Assembly (NCBI GenBank): GCA_029378245.1
Contig: JARKIF010000011.1
Coordinates: 62,001-126,000 of the forward strand
Reading direction: 5' to 3'
DNA: 64,000 bases
DNA from: Roridomyces roridus
Lineage: Eukaryota > Basidiomycota > Agaricomycetes > Agaricales > Mycenaceae
Shown one piece after another: positions 22,457 through 33,091 of this stretch. Each line of letters begins with the position of its first letter. The stretch's first letter is position 1. Below the pieces are notes generated by a model. That model saw only the letters and a program-made list of their open reading frames with translations, was not told the origin of the DNA and did not search any database. The position numbers and the translations under genes are program-made.

Positions 22457-22689
22457 GTAATGTTCTCATAGCGAAGGCTCGAGTTGAACGAGATCCCTTC
22501 AAGAAACCGTGACCGATAGTTTAGTCGGGGAGAGTCAGAACGCTGAGACAAGGATTCAGTGGGGGTTCACGCACCGTCGTCGGGATTCCTCACCGTACCT
22601 CAATTCGAGAGACATGCCGATCCTGAAGCTGCAGGTCCACAGTTGCAGGTGAGAGTCGAAGACGTTGCCAGCGGGATAGACACAGGGAA

Positions 22690-23270
22690 ACTTTGTTCGA
22701 TCGAGTCCAACAGACATTCACCGGCAAGCTCGATTCGTATTGGTTGCGTCTTTCTAACCAACGGATTGAGCCTGGATTCGAGCTGAATGTGTTGTACCTT
22801 GCAGCTTCTGTCGCCTTGAAAAAAAGGCAGGGCAAAGCATACGGCGGGTACTCGAATCGAACGAGTTGGCTTGCAGGTCTTGGGGCTTCGAGGACAACCC
22901 CAAGGACCCTCCTGAGAATCACGCCTGGAAAGCGAAGCCGTTGAAGTAGCCCGAGCAGTTCATAAGATTGGACAGATGGAGACCATGTGAGTGGCTAGGG
23001 CTTGAGTCGAGCACGCATTTTCGCCGGCAAGCTCCATCTGCACGCAGTACTTTCGAATCGGCCATGTAATTGAGCCTGAATTTGAGCTGAATATGTTGTG
23101 ACTTTACCGAGAAGCAGTGGCAGCATGAACGACATTCTCCTGTTACCGCATACTTACAGGGCGAGGAGCTTGCAGACCAAAGCAAAAAATAAGCACAGAG
23201 ATGAAAACGCACGGGGGAGCTTCGAATCGAACGAGCTGGCCTGCAGGTCAACGGTTTCGGGGAGAAACCC
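22690..23270. repeat. Tandem, diverged direct repeat of about 320 bp
   Basis: Two adjacent units share CGAGTC(C/G)A, CACCGGCAAGCTC / CGCCGGCAAGCTC, GAGCCTG(G/A)ATTYGAGCTGAA and TCGAATCGAACGAG, at about 22704-22880 and 23005-23240. They are well diverged. The sequence may be a duplicated exon of an unknown gene, but no consistent frame spans both. Confidence 0.55.
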
Positions 23271-23380
23271 AAGTATCCCGCTGACGTGCGGCTCCCGCAG
23301 ACAATGACGAATGAAAACCGAAGGAGTCGAGATGCCTAAGCAGTCCATGGCAGACGATGATAGTGAGAATTGATCGTATT

Positions 23381-23535
23381 CACCGTGTAAAGTAAAGTCA
23401 CTTCAAAGAAGTGATCGATCACTCCCTTGTCGATTTCAGGCACTCCCAATGAGGTCACCAGTTGGGAGTGCCTGTCAGTCACTTCCATGGAGTGCTTCCA
23501 CGGCACTCCTTGCTCGGGCACTCCACAAAACGACT
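23381..23535 (+). repeat. Left terminal/subterminal repeats of the Tnp2 element
   Basis: CACCGTGTAAAGTAAAGTCA at the edge, then six or more CACTCC/GGAGTG hexamers in alternating orientation within about 150 bp. These are presumed transposase binding sites. Confidence 0.75.
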
Positions 23536-24243
23536 TTCAGCAAACTTTCGGCCAGTCAACTGCAACCGAGTCGGGAGTCGGACATCAAACATTCGGGGAT
23601 CACTTTCCGCGTTTCCTCTTGCTTCCCACCACCATCTCGACTCACTCCAGACACCTTTCAAGCCACTTAAGTACTCGCCGTCGTCCTCCCCGTCGATCAA
23701 AGCCGCCGTCCTCCCTTCCAACTCTGTCATGGCCCTTTCCATCGCTCTCGAGCCCGCCGCAATGTCTGTGCGACGGCCATGATCCAGAGTTCGTACCTCT
23801 GCTGCACACAATATGACTGCGCGGGGTTCCGCGCAGCGTCTTCTGTGCTGCTACCGGTTATGGAATCTTGGACGTGGTCCGTGCGCCCATCCGGCGATAT
23901 TACTCAATTTGACTTCTTCGTCCCCTACGCCTACGATGCCAAACGACAGCGACGAAGAAAAGGACGATGTGAAGATCTGTAATTGCTCCCAGAGCTGCGG
24001 CAAGGCGCTAACCGAACGGGCTCGACGACGCCATTACTCAAAGGGCGATCCACTGGAGCGTCGACCATCGGTCACTATACCACGCAAGGGTCGATCGAAA
24101 CGAGCCACGGGGACCACGGCTGGCTCCAGCGACGACGTGGACGACTTGCATGACCGTGACAACTCCGGTGACGACGCGCGCACATCGGACGACAACGGTT
24201 ACAGTGTGGATGCCATGGCTGTCGACTTGGACCCACGTTCACC

Positions 24244-24765
24244 CACCTGTAAAGACCGCATAAGTAGGCTAGTTAGCCCTGTACCTAGGGGGGGTAGTAC
24301 AGGGCTAATTAGCCCTGGCTCGTGCTTCTACACCAGGCTTCTACACATGCTTCTACAACTCTAGAAATGCCTGCAAGTCTTATGCTCCTACTGCCTTGGA
24401 GAAAATAAGACAAGTCCCTGTCGGCAAACTCGGCATCTAGCTGGGTATCATCAATTTTCGATGGAGGGGTAAATTAGTGATATCTCTGCCAAATTTGAAG
24501 CACAATAATGACGGAAATCATGATTGGGCTTCAGCCACTGATCAGATCTCATCAAAATGATTGATGGCATCAAAACACAGAAGCTGTAGAGGATGGCATA
24601 GGTGGCCACATATCAGCACATTTATGGCTGTTGATCACATTACATCAATGATTGATCCCATCAGCCAAAATGCAAAGTTGCAGTCTCAAGAGCTACAGGG
24701 GTTGCCGGTAGACTTGTACCTAGAAGTGCTCCCATCACCCATAGAATGGACAACATTTAATAATC
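24244..24765 (+). repeat. Left long TIR of the nested element
   Basis: Arm of the inverted repeat. It includes a palindrome-like segment at about 24268-24320, where TAGTTAGCCCTGTACC and its reverse-type partner TAGTACAGGGCTAATTAGCC surround a run of seven G. Confidence 0.85.
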
Positions 24766-26954
24766 AGTGGCATCTGGAGTCTGGACTGGATTCACAGATA
24801 TGCCCAGGCCAGTGGGACGCAGCTACCCAGCCAGGCGTTGTCTCCATAGTCATTTGGCTCAATGGTATCTTGCTCTTTTGTTATCAACCATATTTTTGGA
24901 GTGGTCAGCAGTTCAAGTCCCATCCCTGCTTTTTTTTTTTCACTTCACAACTTGTTACACACCTCAACCCATTCCATCTATCACCCTGGCCCCATTTGAG
25001 TGCAAAAATAAGTCTAGTTGTTCATCTGGATCCACCTATGCAGCTGATCAGACCCTTTTGATGCCGAGTCCTATTTGGGACCACTACTCCACGTGGCCCA
25101 AAAAGGAAGTTTTGCCCAATGCACCTACTCCATGCAACCCTGTACAGCAGCCAATGTCAGGAGAGGCTCTATGGGTGTATTAATGTCATTTACAAGCCCC
25201 AAATGCCCATAGGTCAGCAATGCCAGGCTGATACATCAGTGTTTGTTGGGCAGGGGAAGTCCCCGGTATTTCATGGCTATTTGCGATCCATTCTGGCTGG
25301 GAATCATGTGGGCCTGCTCGTGCTTTGTCCTTGGTCTCCTTGAAAGCTTGTTACTGGGGTCTATGCCACAATATGGTTGAGAGACACCAGGGTTGATTGG
25401 AGATCAATTGCTGGTTTGAGGCCCTTTCTCCTTGAGAGGATAATCTGTAAAGGACTTCTAAATTTTGTTTCAGACTTTATAAGCCCGAAATGGTGCAAAT
25501 CCGGAGTAGCCTGGGATCAAAACTACTGATTAGAGTGAGTTTTCCTCTGACAGTGATACAGTCCCATTCCTCAGACTCAGGATGTCCCTGGGTTGTCAGC
25601 TTGTCTTATATTGCTCAGGTATCCCAGACAGCCATTCCTACCATACAAGATCACACTTTGAGTCCTGTACATTCCTTGAATAAAGGAGATCAACCTGAGA
25701 GTGATCAATGAATTACAGGTCAAGGGGTTGGTCAAACGGGCTGATGGTGGGCTCTAATGAACTCTCCGATCTCAGAGGATTCAGAATATATATAGTTTCA
25801 CATGGGTTGCCTCATTGGTTGTTGAGTTATGAGCATTTGTATGATGAACACTCCACTTTGAGTGGTGTGCATATATGCTACTCAACTTGCTCTCGGGCCC
25901 AACCAGTGCACCTGCAAATCTCAACCAGCCTGGGACAATGAATACATATTCTGGACCATTTTTTCAAGGGGAATCCATTTTTCATATCCCCAGAAGCTGA
26001 AACTCCACCTGGGAGCCAGTATCAAGGGAATGATCCAAATTTGATCACATACATATCTCAGCTTCCTGCTGTATTCTTAGTAGGTATCCTGGCCTCTAAC
26101 TGAACTTTGAGTTCCAGGATGCTCTCTTACCCTGTTTGTATCATCACCCTGCCTAGAGATAATGTAGTATACCACAAACATGAAAATGGAGGATGTTCAG
26201 GTTAAACATGCTCTTGGTCTTGTAGGTAACATTCTTAACCTATTCAGAAGTATTGAGATGGTTCTAATATAACTTCTGGACAAAGAGATCAAGGCCTGTC
26301 CCCTACTACTGGCCTCATACACCAGCATCAGCCTGAAGATCATGGCCTCTGAAATGGCCTCAGTATCACTCTCAGGCAAGAACTAGTGTATCAATAAGCA
26401 GTGTCTATACTCCCCCTACTCATTTGAAGTGACAAGGGGCATTTGGGAAATCAAATTCAACATGATATCATCCTCTCCAAAAAAATCAGTTTGTGTGGCT
26501 GTTATAGGCAGGGTAAGGTATCCCTCTGGCTCCAAAAGCATCCTATATCATGAGTAACATCTCAAGGCAGATGCCCAGCACTTTAGTTCATACACAATCC
26601 CACCAGTGTACAAGATACCAGTGAAAAACCACAAAATTTCCTTTCTGGGACTTGGGAGTAGTGGCCAAATTGGGAATGTCACTGAAATCAGACTGTATTC
26701 TGGAGGTTTCTGGGCAAGGGTACCAACCAGAAGTGTTGTATCTCATAAAAGCACATTCACAACAAGGGTTGAAGCATCATTTGGGTGTGGATTGGGTGAG
26801 GGACAAAAGAAATTGCCTAGAGGGAGGATTGATCTTGAGACCTTGAGCAAAAGGAACAATAGAAGAAGCAACAGAGTAACAAGTAGACTATGCAGGGAAT
26901 GATGGTGGTGGGTTAGGAGCATTGATCACCGATGAGCACTCACACCTTGCTTAT

Positions 26955-27480
26955 CAGTGATTCTTCAATGTTCTCCATTCTGTGGGTGATGGGAGCACTT
27001 CTAGGTACAAGTCTACCGGCAACCCCTGTAGCTCTTGAGACTGCAACTTTGCATTTTGGCTGATGGGATCAATCATTGATGTAATGTGATCAACAGCCAT
27101 AAATGTGCTGATATGTGGCCACCTATGCCATCCTCTACAGCTTCTGTGTTTTGATGCCATCAATCATTTTGATGAGATCTGATCAGTGGCTGAAGCCCAA
27201 TCATGATTTCCGCCATTATTGTGCTTCAAATTTGGCAGAGATATCACTAATTTACCCCTCCATCAAAAATTGATGATACCCAGCTAGATGCCGAGTTTGC
27301 CGACAGGGACTTGTCTTATTTTCTCCAAGGCAGTAGGAGCATAAGACTTGCAGGCATTTCTAGAGTTGTAGAAGCATGTGTAGAAGCCTGGTGTAGAAGC
27401 ACGAGCCAGGGCTAATTAGCCCTGTACTACCCCCCCTAGGTACAGGGCTAACTAGCCTACTTATGTGGTCTTTACAGGTG
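26955..27480 (-). repeat. Right long TIR of the nested element
   Basis: Reverse complement of the left arm. Differences seen include GACCGCAT versus GACCACAT near the tip and TTTTCGATGG versus TTTTTGATGG inside, both of the form expected from C-to-T change at CpG. Confidence 0.85.
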
Positions 27481-30400
27481 CGTTCACCCTCTCCCTTCCT
27501 CGAGGATGTCGGCATGGATGTAGATGACGAAGACCTGCTTCTGTCGGATGTAGAGCTGCTGGATCTGGGCGAGGAGGACGAGTGGCTGCAATTTGACCCA
27601 GAGCAAGAGGTGGAGGAGATTCAGACTCGCGAGGAAATGGAACGCGAGCTAGAGGAGATGTTAACTCCGGAGGAGGAAGCAGCCTTGTGGGAGACTCGTG
27701 CGTTTCCCAACTGCAGCATTTTCACTCATCTCATCTGTGGGCCAAGGGAACGACATTCTCACAGAACAAGATCGCGATAACATACGTGCATTTCAGCTCA
27801 AGATGATTTGCTCTATGCCGATGTTAGCGTTTGCTCAGATGCGGTATGCCTTCCGTCAGAAACTCGACATTAGCTCTCATTGGGTCATGATTCACCGCGT
27901 CGCGATCCTTTCTGGGGTGGAGCCCGTATGGTACGACTGCTGTCGTAACTCGTGCATGGCTTTCACCGGACGCTATGCCGACTCGCCGAATTGCCACTAC
28001 TGCGATGAGAGTCGATTCGCGCCGAACGGAAAGGCACAGCGACTTTTTTGCTACTTGCCGATCATCCCTCGCCTCCAAGGGTTCTTTGCCGATCCAGAAA
28101 AGGTCAAGCAGCTCCTGTATCGACACAATTACGTTCATGAACCGGAAACAATACGTGATGTCTTTGACTCCGAGCACTACCGGGATTTGCGCACCAGGAA
28201 GGTCGTCGTAGATGGCAAGGAGCTTGCCCATTGCTATTTTTCTGGAAAACATGATATCGCGTTGTCGGTTTGCACCGACTCGTATCTCATTTTCGAACGC
28301 CGACGCAAGGGTCCTTCGGCCACACCAATCCTCGCAAAAATCTACAACATCCATCCCAAATACCGCACACACCTTCACGATTTGAAGTGCTGCGGCGTCA
28401 TTCCTGGTCCAAAACCCGCCAAGGACATGTACACGTTCCTATACCCCTTCGACGAGGAGCTCGTCAAGCTTGCTCACGGTGTCCCCACATTCGATTCCTC
28501 GACCCAGACTGTGTTCCAATTGCGAGGATACGACTTGTTCGGGCACGGCGATATCATCGCGATTGAGAAGATGATGAATATTAAAGGCCATAACAGCCTT
28601 AGCCCGTGTCGTACCTGTCAAATCAAAGGTCACCGCAATGCTACTGGCGGCGAGACCATTTATTATTGTCCTCTCGCTGCCCCATGTGACGAATACAGTG
28701 CGCCGAGCTCCTGGGACCTGCGCAACCTACCCCTCCGAACACACGAGCATTACCTGCAGGTCATTGACGCCGTTGACGACGCCAAATCTGAGACGCTCGG
28801 GCCTGACGGCGAGAAGAAAAATACTACAGCCGCCGAAAAATTGGCAAAGTACCACGGAATCAAGGGCTTGCCGGCCTTGCGACGCGTCGGATCTCTCGAT
28901 CTCGCTTGTTCGTACCCTTGGGATTGCATGCACCTATTCTGTGAAAACAACATACCCAACCTTGTCGCACTTTGGAGTGGAAAGTACAAGGGTCTGGACA
29001 CGGGCAGGGAAGCGTATGAGATTTTGCCAGAGGTTTGGGATGATATTTGGAAGGAGACGGCTGACGCGATGGAGACTATCCCATCCGCTTTCTGCCGCTC
29101 ACTTGCACAGGGCCCGAGCAAGTTCACCGCCGAAGCCTGGTGCTTTTGGTTCGTTTACATGGCTCCTACCCTCCTTGAAGGAAGGTTCTCCCATCCCAAG
29201 TACCACAAGCATGCTTGCGAGCTGTCCGATATATTCAAGGTCGTTCTTCAATTCTCATATACCACCACCGAGCTGGATACTTTGGACGCGAAGATTATCG
29301 AATGGGTCAAGACTTACGAACGGTATTGATTTCGCAGCTTGAATGTGACTACTTGACTGACAATTGCCAGATACTACTATCAGTACCGCGAAGATCGACT
29401 CTGCACCTGCACGCTCACAGTTCATGGACTTTTACATGTTGTCCGCGACATTCGTATGTGCGGTCCGTCGTGGACAACTTGGACATTTTACATGGAGCGT
29501 TATTGTGGGTTCCTCAAGGCGGGCCTGCGCTCACGGAGATATCCCTGGGCAAATCTCAACAATCGCATCTTGAACTACGCATACCTCGAGCAGATCGGTG
29601 TTCGGTACGATCTTACGGAGGAGCTCCAACTTTACGGTCAACGCACCCGCGGACCTTCTAAATCAGAGAAGGTGTATGAAAATTGTGCGTATCATATCCC
29701 AACCTTTATACACCATTATGCTCACCGTTGACAAGACCCTTACACCATTCTCCATGTACCATATCGAAAAACCTACACCCCAGACGGCACTTTGCGGCGC
29801 AAGGTGGCAAAGTATTTCGCCTCGGTGCTTGGCCAACCAGTGCAGACATATTTGAGCAAGTTACCAAACACCATGCCAAGCTGGGGTAAGCTCCGCATAT
29901 TGGACGGGGATTCAATTCGAACTGGATCCGCCACTGGACGAGCTACCGAGTCAGAACGAGATTCATCATATGTTCGAGTGAGTGAGATTTTGAGTTTGAT
30001 CAAGCAGTTTTTGATATTCTTACAGTACACTGTGCACGTTCAAGCGGATCAGCACCTCGGGGAACAAGAGATAATCAAATTTGAAACATTGGTTTGTTAT
30101 GGATGCCTTGAACAAGTTCTCGTCTGTGCATTGTCGGATGAAGAGCTCTGGGGTGATTTTGCAGGAACAACTCGCTTGCTGGCCGTAATTACTCCCTGCG
30201 TGACAGAAGGGAAAGATGCCACAGAGGGTATTCTCACCTATGACAGGACCCTCTCAACCATGGTTACGGATGTGGACTGGGTGAGCGCGGTGGTGGGGCG
30301 TATCCGTTCTCGAGGGAAGTGGTCCATCATTGACCGCAGTGGGGGGTTGATTAAGCCTGAATTTACTCCGTCTTCCGAGTCAGAAGAGCAGGTGTTGGTG

Positions 30401-30510
30401 GAGGAAGAGGATTAAGTAGCTTGTGATTAGCGAGTTGCGCGACGCGATGTTTAATTAACGCGTGATGTCACAGTCACGTGTCAATACACTTCTTCTCTTC
30501 TCCCTCCATC

Positions 30511-33091
30511 ATGCCTACCAAGGCTGCGCCCAGTCCTGAAGAGGAGGTTATCCAACTGAGAAAACAACTCGCAGAGGCCAAGAAGAAGATTGGTAGGCAC
30601 AGCTCGGACACATTGGACCCTGGCTGACGCGACTTTAGCGGAAATCGCCAAGCAGCAGAGCAAGCCCAAGAAGCTCATCCCTCGTCCAAAGGGCCAAGCT
30701 GGAAAGGGAAAGGGCTATCGGTTGCAGACAGCTATGAGGTTGGGCAAGAATAAAACGCGCTACAATCATCTTTCAGTGCGTGCCAGTGCTTCAGCATCAT
30801 ACCCCGAATCCTCTGACCTGCATCCACAGAAAATTGTTCGGCATTATGCGAGTCGCTTCCTAATGACGGGCAAAACGATACAAAAGCAGAATCCGACCAC
30901 CCTGGCAACGGTCATCGCACGCGTGAGTATCCTTTTGTCGTGCAAACAACTGGACACTCACCTCAGTCAGATTAAGAGAGATTTTACATACTTCCAGCGC
31001 TTTGACGGCGGCTGGCCCATTCGCGACTTGATCAAGCAGTTTCTCACAAATCACAACTACAAGTTCAAGCGGGCGGCGAAGGAGGAGAAGGAGGCGGAGA
31101 AGCACGATCCTGCAGAATGGGATGACGATGTAGAGGCGGAGGCAGAAGAGAACGATGGCGAGTCGGTCGGAGGCTCCGACTCGGAGATGGAGGATGTCGT
31201 CGTCGATGGAGAGGACGGGGAAGCGGGTGAGGACGGCTTGGAGCTCGATACGGGTGACTGTGATGAGATGGACGGGGTGGAGGAAATGGAGGATGCTCCT
31301 TTGGATCTCGACTTGGAAGAGATCAAGGTATTGCTCCTCGTTGTCTCTCTTTTAACTGTCTTCTGATTCCCGTCCAGGAGAATGTCGAGTCATCGAAGAC
31401 GCCAAACGCGGTCAAGACGAACAAGACCAAGGCTGAGACTCCGGTCAAAAAGGTCTGCGCTCATATATTCTTTCCTTTCGCATGCTCACCTTTACCTCAG
31501 TCAAAACTCAAATCCAAATCGTCCCCTCGGCCACCGTCACCGTCTCCGGTGAGTTGGAGCGTTATCGTTGTACGCCTCGCTGACGCCTGGCGCTCAGTTA
31601 CGGACACGCAAGCTGAACGACCCTGAACCCCTCTCATTGCGTCCGGCAAAAAAGGTATGAATGTCCAATCGCGTGTGTGCAGCAACCTCATTCTGCTCAG
31701 CTCAAACCGCTTGTCTGTCCCGGAAAGAAGTGCAACGACATCCTCCCTGAGGTTACTCCACCAGCACTGACCGCCCTCCTTGCCCAGAAGAAACACTTGG
31801 ATGCCAAAGACACATCACTGGATGCCAAGATCTGTGAAGTGCTCAAGAAGCACAACGCCCTCTTGGCTGAAGCTACGCACTACGGCTGGCCCCAGCCAGT
31901 CAATTTTGATAAATTATCCAGCCGCGTCGAGTCCATCCTGCCGGACCTGAACCCCCTTCGTTCCGACATCCCTACCCTTCAAACATCGCCTGTCTGGCTC
32001 AAATTCTTGCAGAAGATTAATTACTCTGTTTATGATTTTTCTCGGAACCCCAGCGCGTATTACCCCGACGCTGACCTTGGTGCAGGATAGTATGTGTGCC
32101 AAGCCTTTTACGGAGCATGCTTCTCATTCTTTCTGTGGCAGTTACGGTCCCAAGGGGCTCTATATCATGAAGAAACTAATGTCCGAATACTTCAAAGAAG
32201 AGTCGGAAAATGACGATGACGAACCCCATAACTCCCTGTACCATACTCTCTCTGAGCTGACGGACTTGCCGCAGCCTTGGGACCAGTACGACGAGACCTC
32301 CAATCTCATCCCGCTTTCACGCTTCCACGATGTGGTCCTGATTCCCCATATCGTCGCCTCGCTGATATCCGAAGATCTGAATATCCCGTTGGACGAAGCA
32401 GTCGAGATGCTTGGCAAGAGTCGGAAGTACGGCTTGGTTTTCCATTCCACTCGACCAGTCAAGGTCGACGTGATCGTTCCTGCAAGTTCATCGCAGCCTC
32501 CCCGACACCGGAAACCGCAGTTGACCCAATCTCGCGGTGTAAAGCTCATAGTAAGCTTTGCCAGTCCTTCGCATCTGTCTTGCTGAACCGTGTTCCAGAT
32601 CCCCGAAGCACAGACTCTTTCATTGGATGATTTCCCGGCGGTATGGTCGGCTCCCGTCGTTCTTCAAGCCACTGACGATGCTCCCAAGCCCGGCGCGCCA
32701 AAGGCCCCGAAACCTGCCGTGCGTTTCCTAGTCACTGCTTTCATGTCGCGCTGTATCATTTCAAGAAGGTCAAGGCCGCGGCGCCCGTGAGCTCCTCGAA
32801 AACGAATGTACGTACCTCTCGTCGCCGGGCTGCAGCAGATGACTGAATTATTTCAAGAGTGTGGCAGCGCCGAAACGCAAGCGTGTGCGTGCTCCTCAAT
32901 CTCGCATTGAACGACAACTGATGATTATGTAGAAGACGGAGCCGAAGGAGGAGGTCGAGGCAGAGGAGCAGCCGAGGCGTACCAAGAAAGCCAAGCCGGA
33001 GTTGATTGAATCTAAGAAGAAGGAGCAGCCGAAGTCTCCCAAGAAGAGTTCAACCGCCGGACGACAGACGCGCAGCAGAGGGTCTTGGTAG
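30511..33091 (+). CDS. Second protein of the Tnp2 element, Lys/Glu-rich, multi-exon
   Basis: Unknown function. I recall similar proteins only beside Agaricomycete Tnp2/Plavaka transposases, so it is probably an accessory transposition or DNA-binding protein. It starts at the ATG at 30511 (MPTKAAPSPEEEVIQLRKQL), a short coiled-coil-like start. Conserved-looking blocks are GKGKGYRLQTAMRLGKNKTR, IKRDFTYFQRFDGGWPIRDL, a long acidic tract at 31080-31325, then CPGKKCNDILPE, HYGWPQPVNFDKL, YYGPKGLYIMKKLM, PLSRFHDVVLIPHIVASLIS, and a basic tail with PRRTKKAKPE and SPKKSSTAGRQTRSRG; the stop is at 33091. Numerous short GT-AG introns separate these. It lies 95 bp downstream of the transposase stop on the same strand and appears intact, with no obvious lesion. 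Confidence 0.6.

Larger units (their letters stand above)
24244..27480. mobile_element. Nested 3.2-kb element with about 520-bp terminal inverted repeats
   Basis: Both ends read CACCTGTAAAGACC and the inverted repeats stay nearly identical for about 500 bp (24244-24765 and 26955-27480), with only a few differences that I can see. The flanks are an exact 8-bp target duplication, CGTTCACC (24236-24243 and 27481-27488). The interior is AT-rich and poor in CpG and has only short, chance-like frames, so it is non-autonomous and needs a transposase from elsewhere. The 8-bp duplication fits hAT, P or KDZ-type transposases. The termini do not match the TAGGG/TAGTG hAT MITEs of this window, so I leave the superfamily open. 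Because the target duplication is perfect, the insertion into the Tnp2 exon looks recent. Confidence 0.9.
23936..30415 (+). pseudogene. Tnp2-family transposase gene, split by a nested element
   Basis: The gene starts at the ATG at 23936 (MPNDSDEEKDD) and has a Cys-rich head, ICNCSQSCGKAL followed by RARRRHYSK. The acidic N-terminal exon is cut after DLDPRSP by the element at 24244-27480 and resumes as SPFLEDVGMDVDDEDLL in the same frame. The main exon (27769-29329) carries LTEQDRDNIRAFQLKM, RQKLDISSHWVMIHRVAILS, RLFCYLPIIPRLQGFF, FLYPFDEELVKLAHGVPTFD, NIKGHNSLSPCRTCQIKG, HGIKGLPALRRVGSLD and PWDCMHLFCENNIPNLVALW. After a short intron come TLTVHGLLHVVRDIRMCGPS and TWTFYMERYCGFLK, then LLAVITPCVTEGKDATEGIL and an acidic end at 30415. 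These are hallmarks of the Tnp2/Plavaka transposase. All other exons look open, so the nested insertion is the only clear lesion. Confidence 0.85.

Noticed and set aside
31057..31326. Minus-strand Ser-rich frame
   Set aside because: Mirror of the acidic tract of the plus-strand transposon protein.
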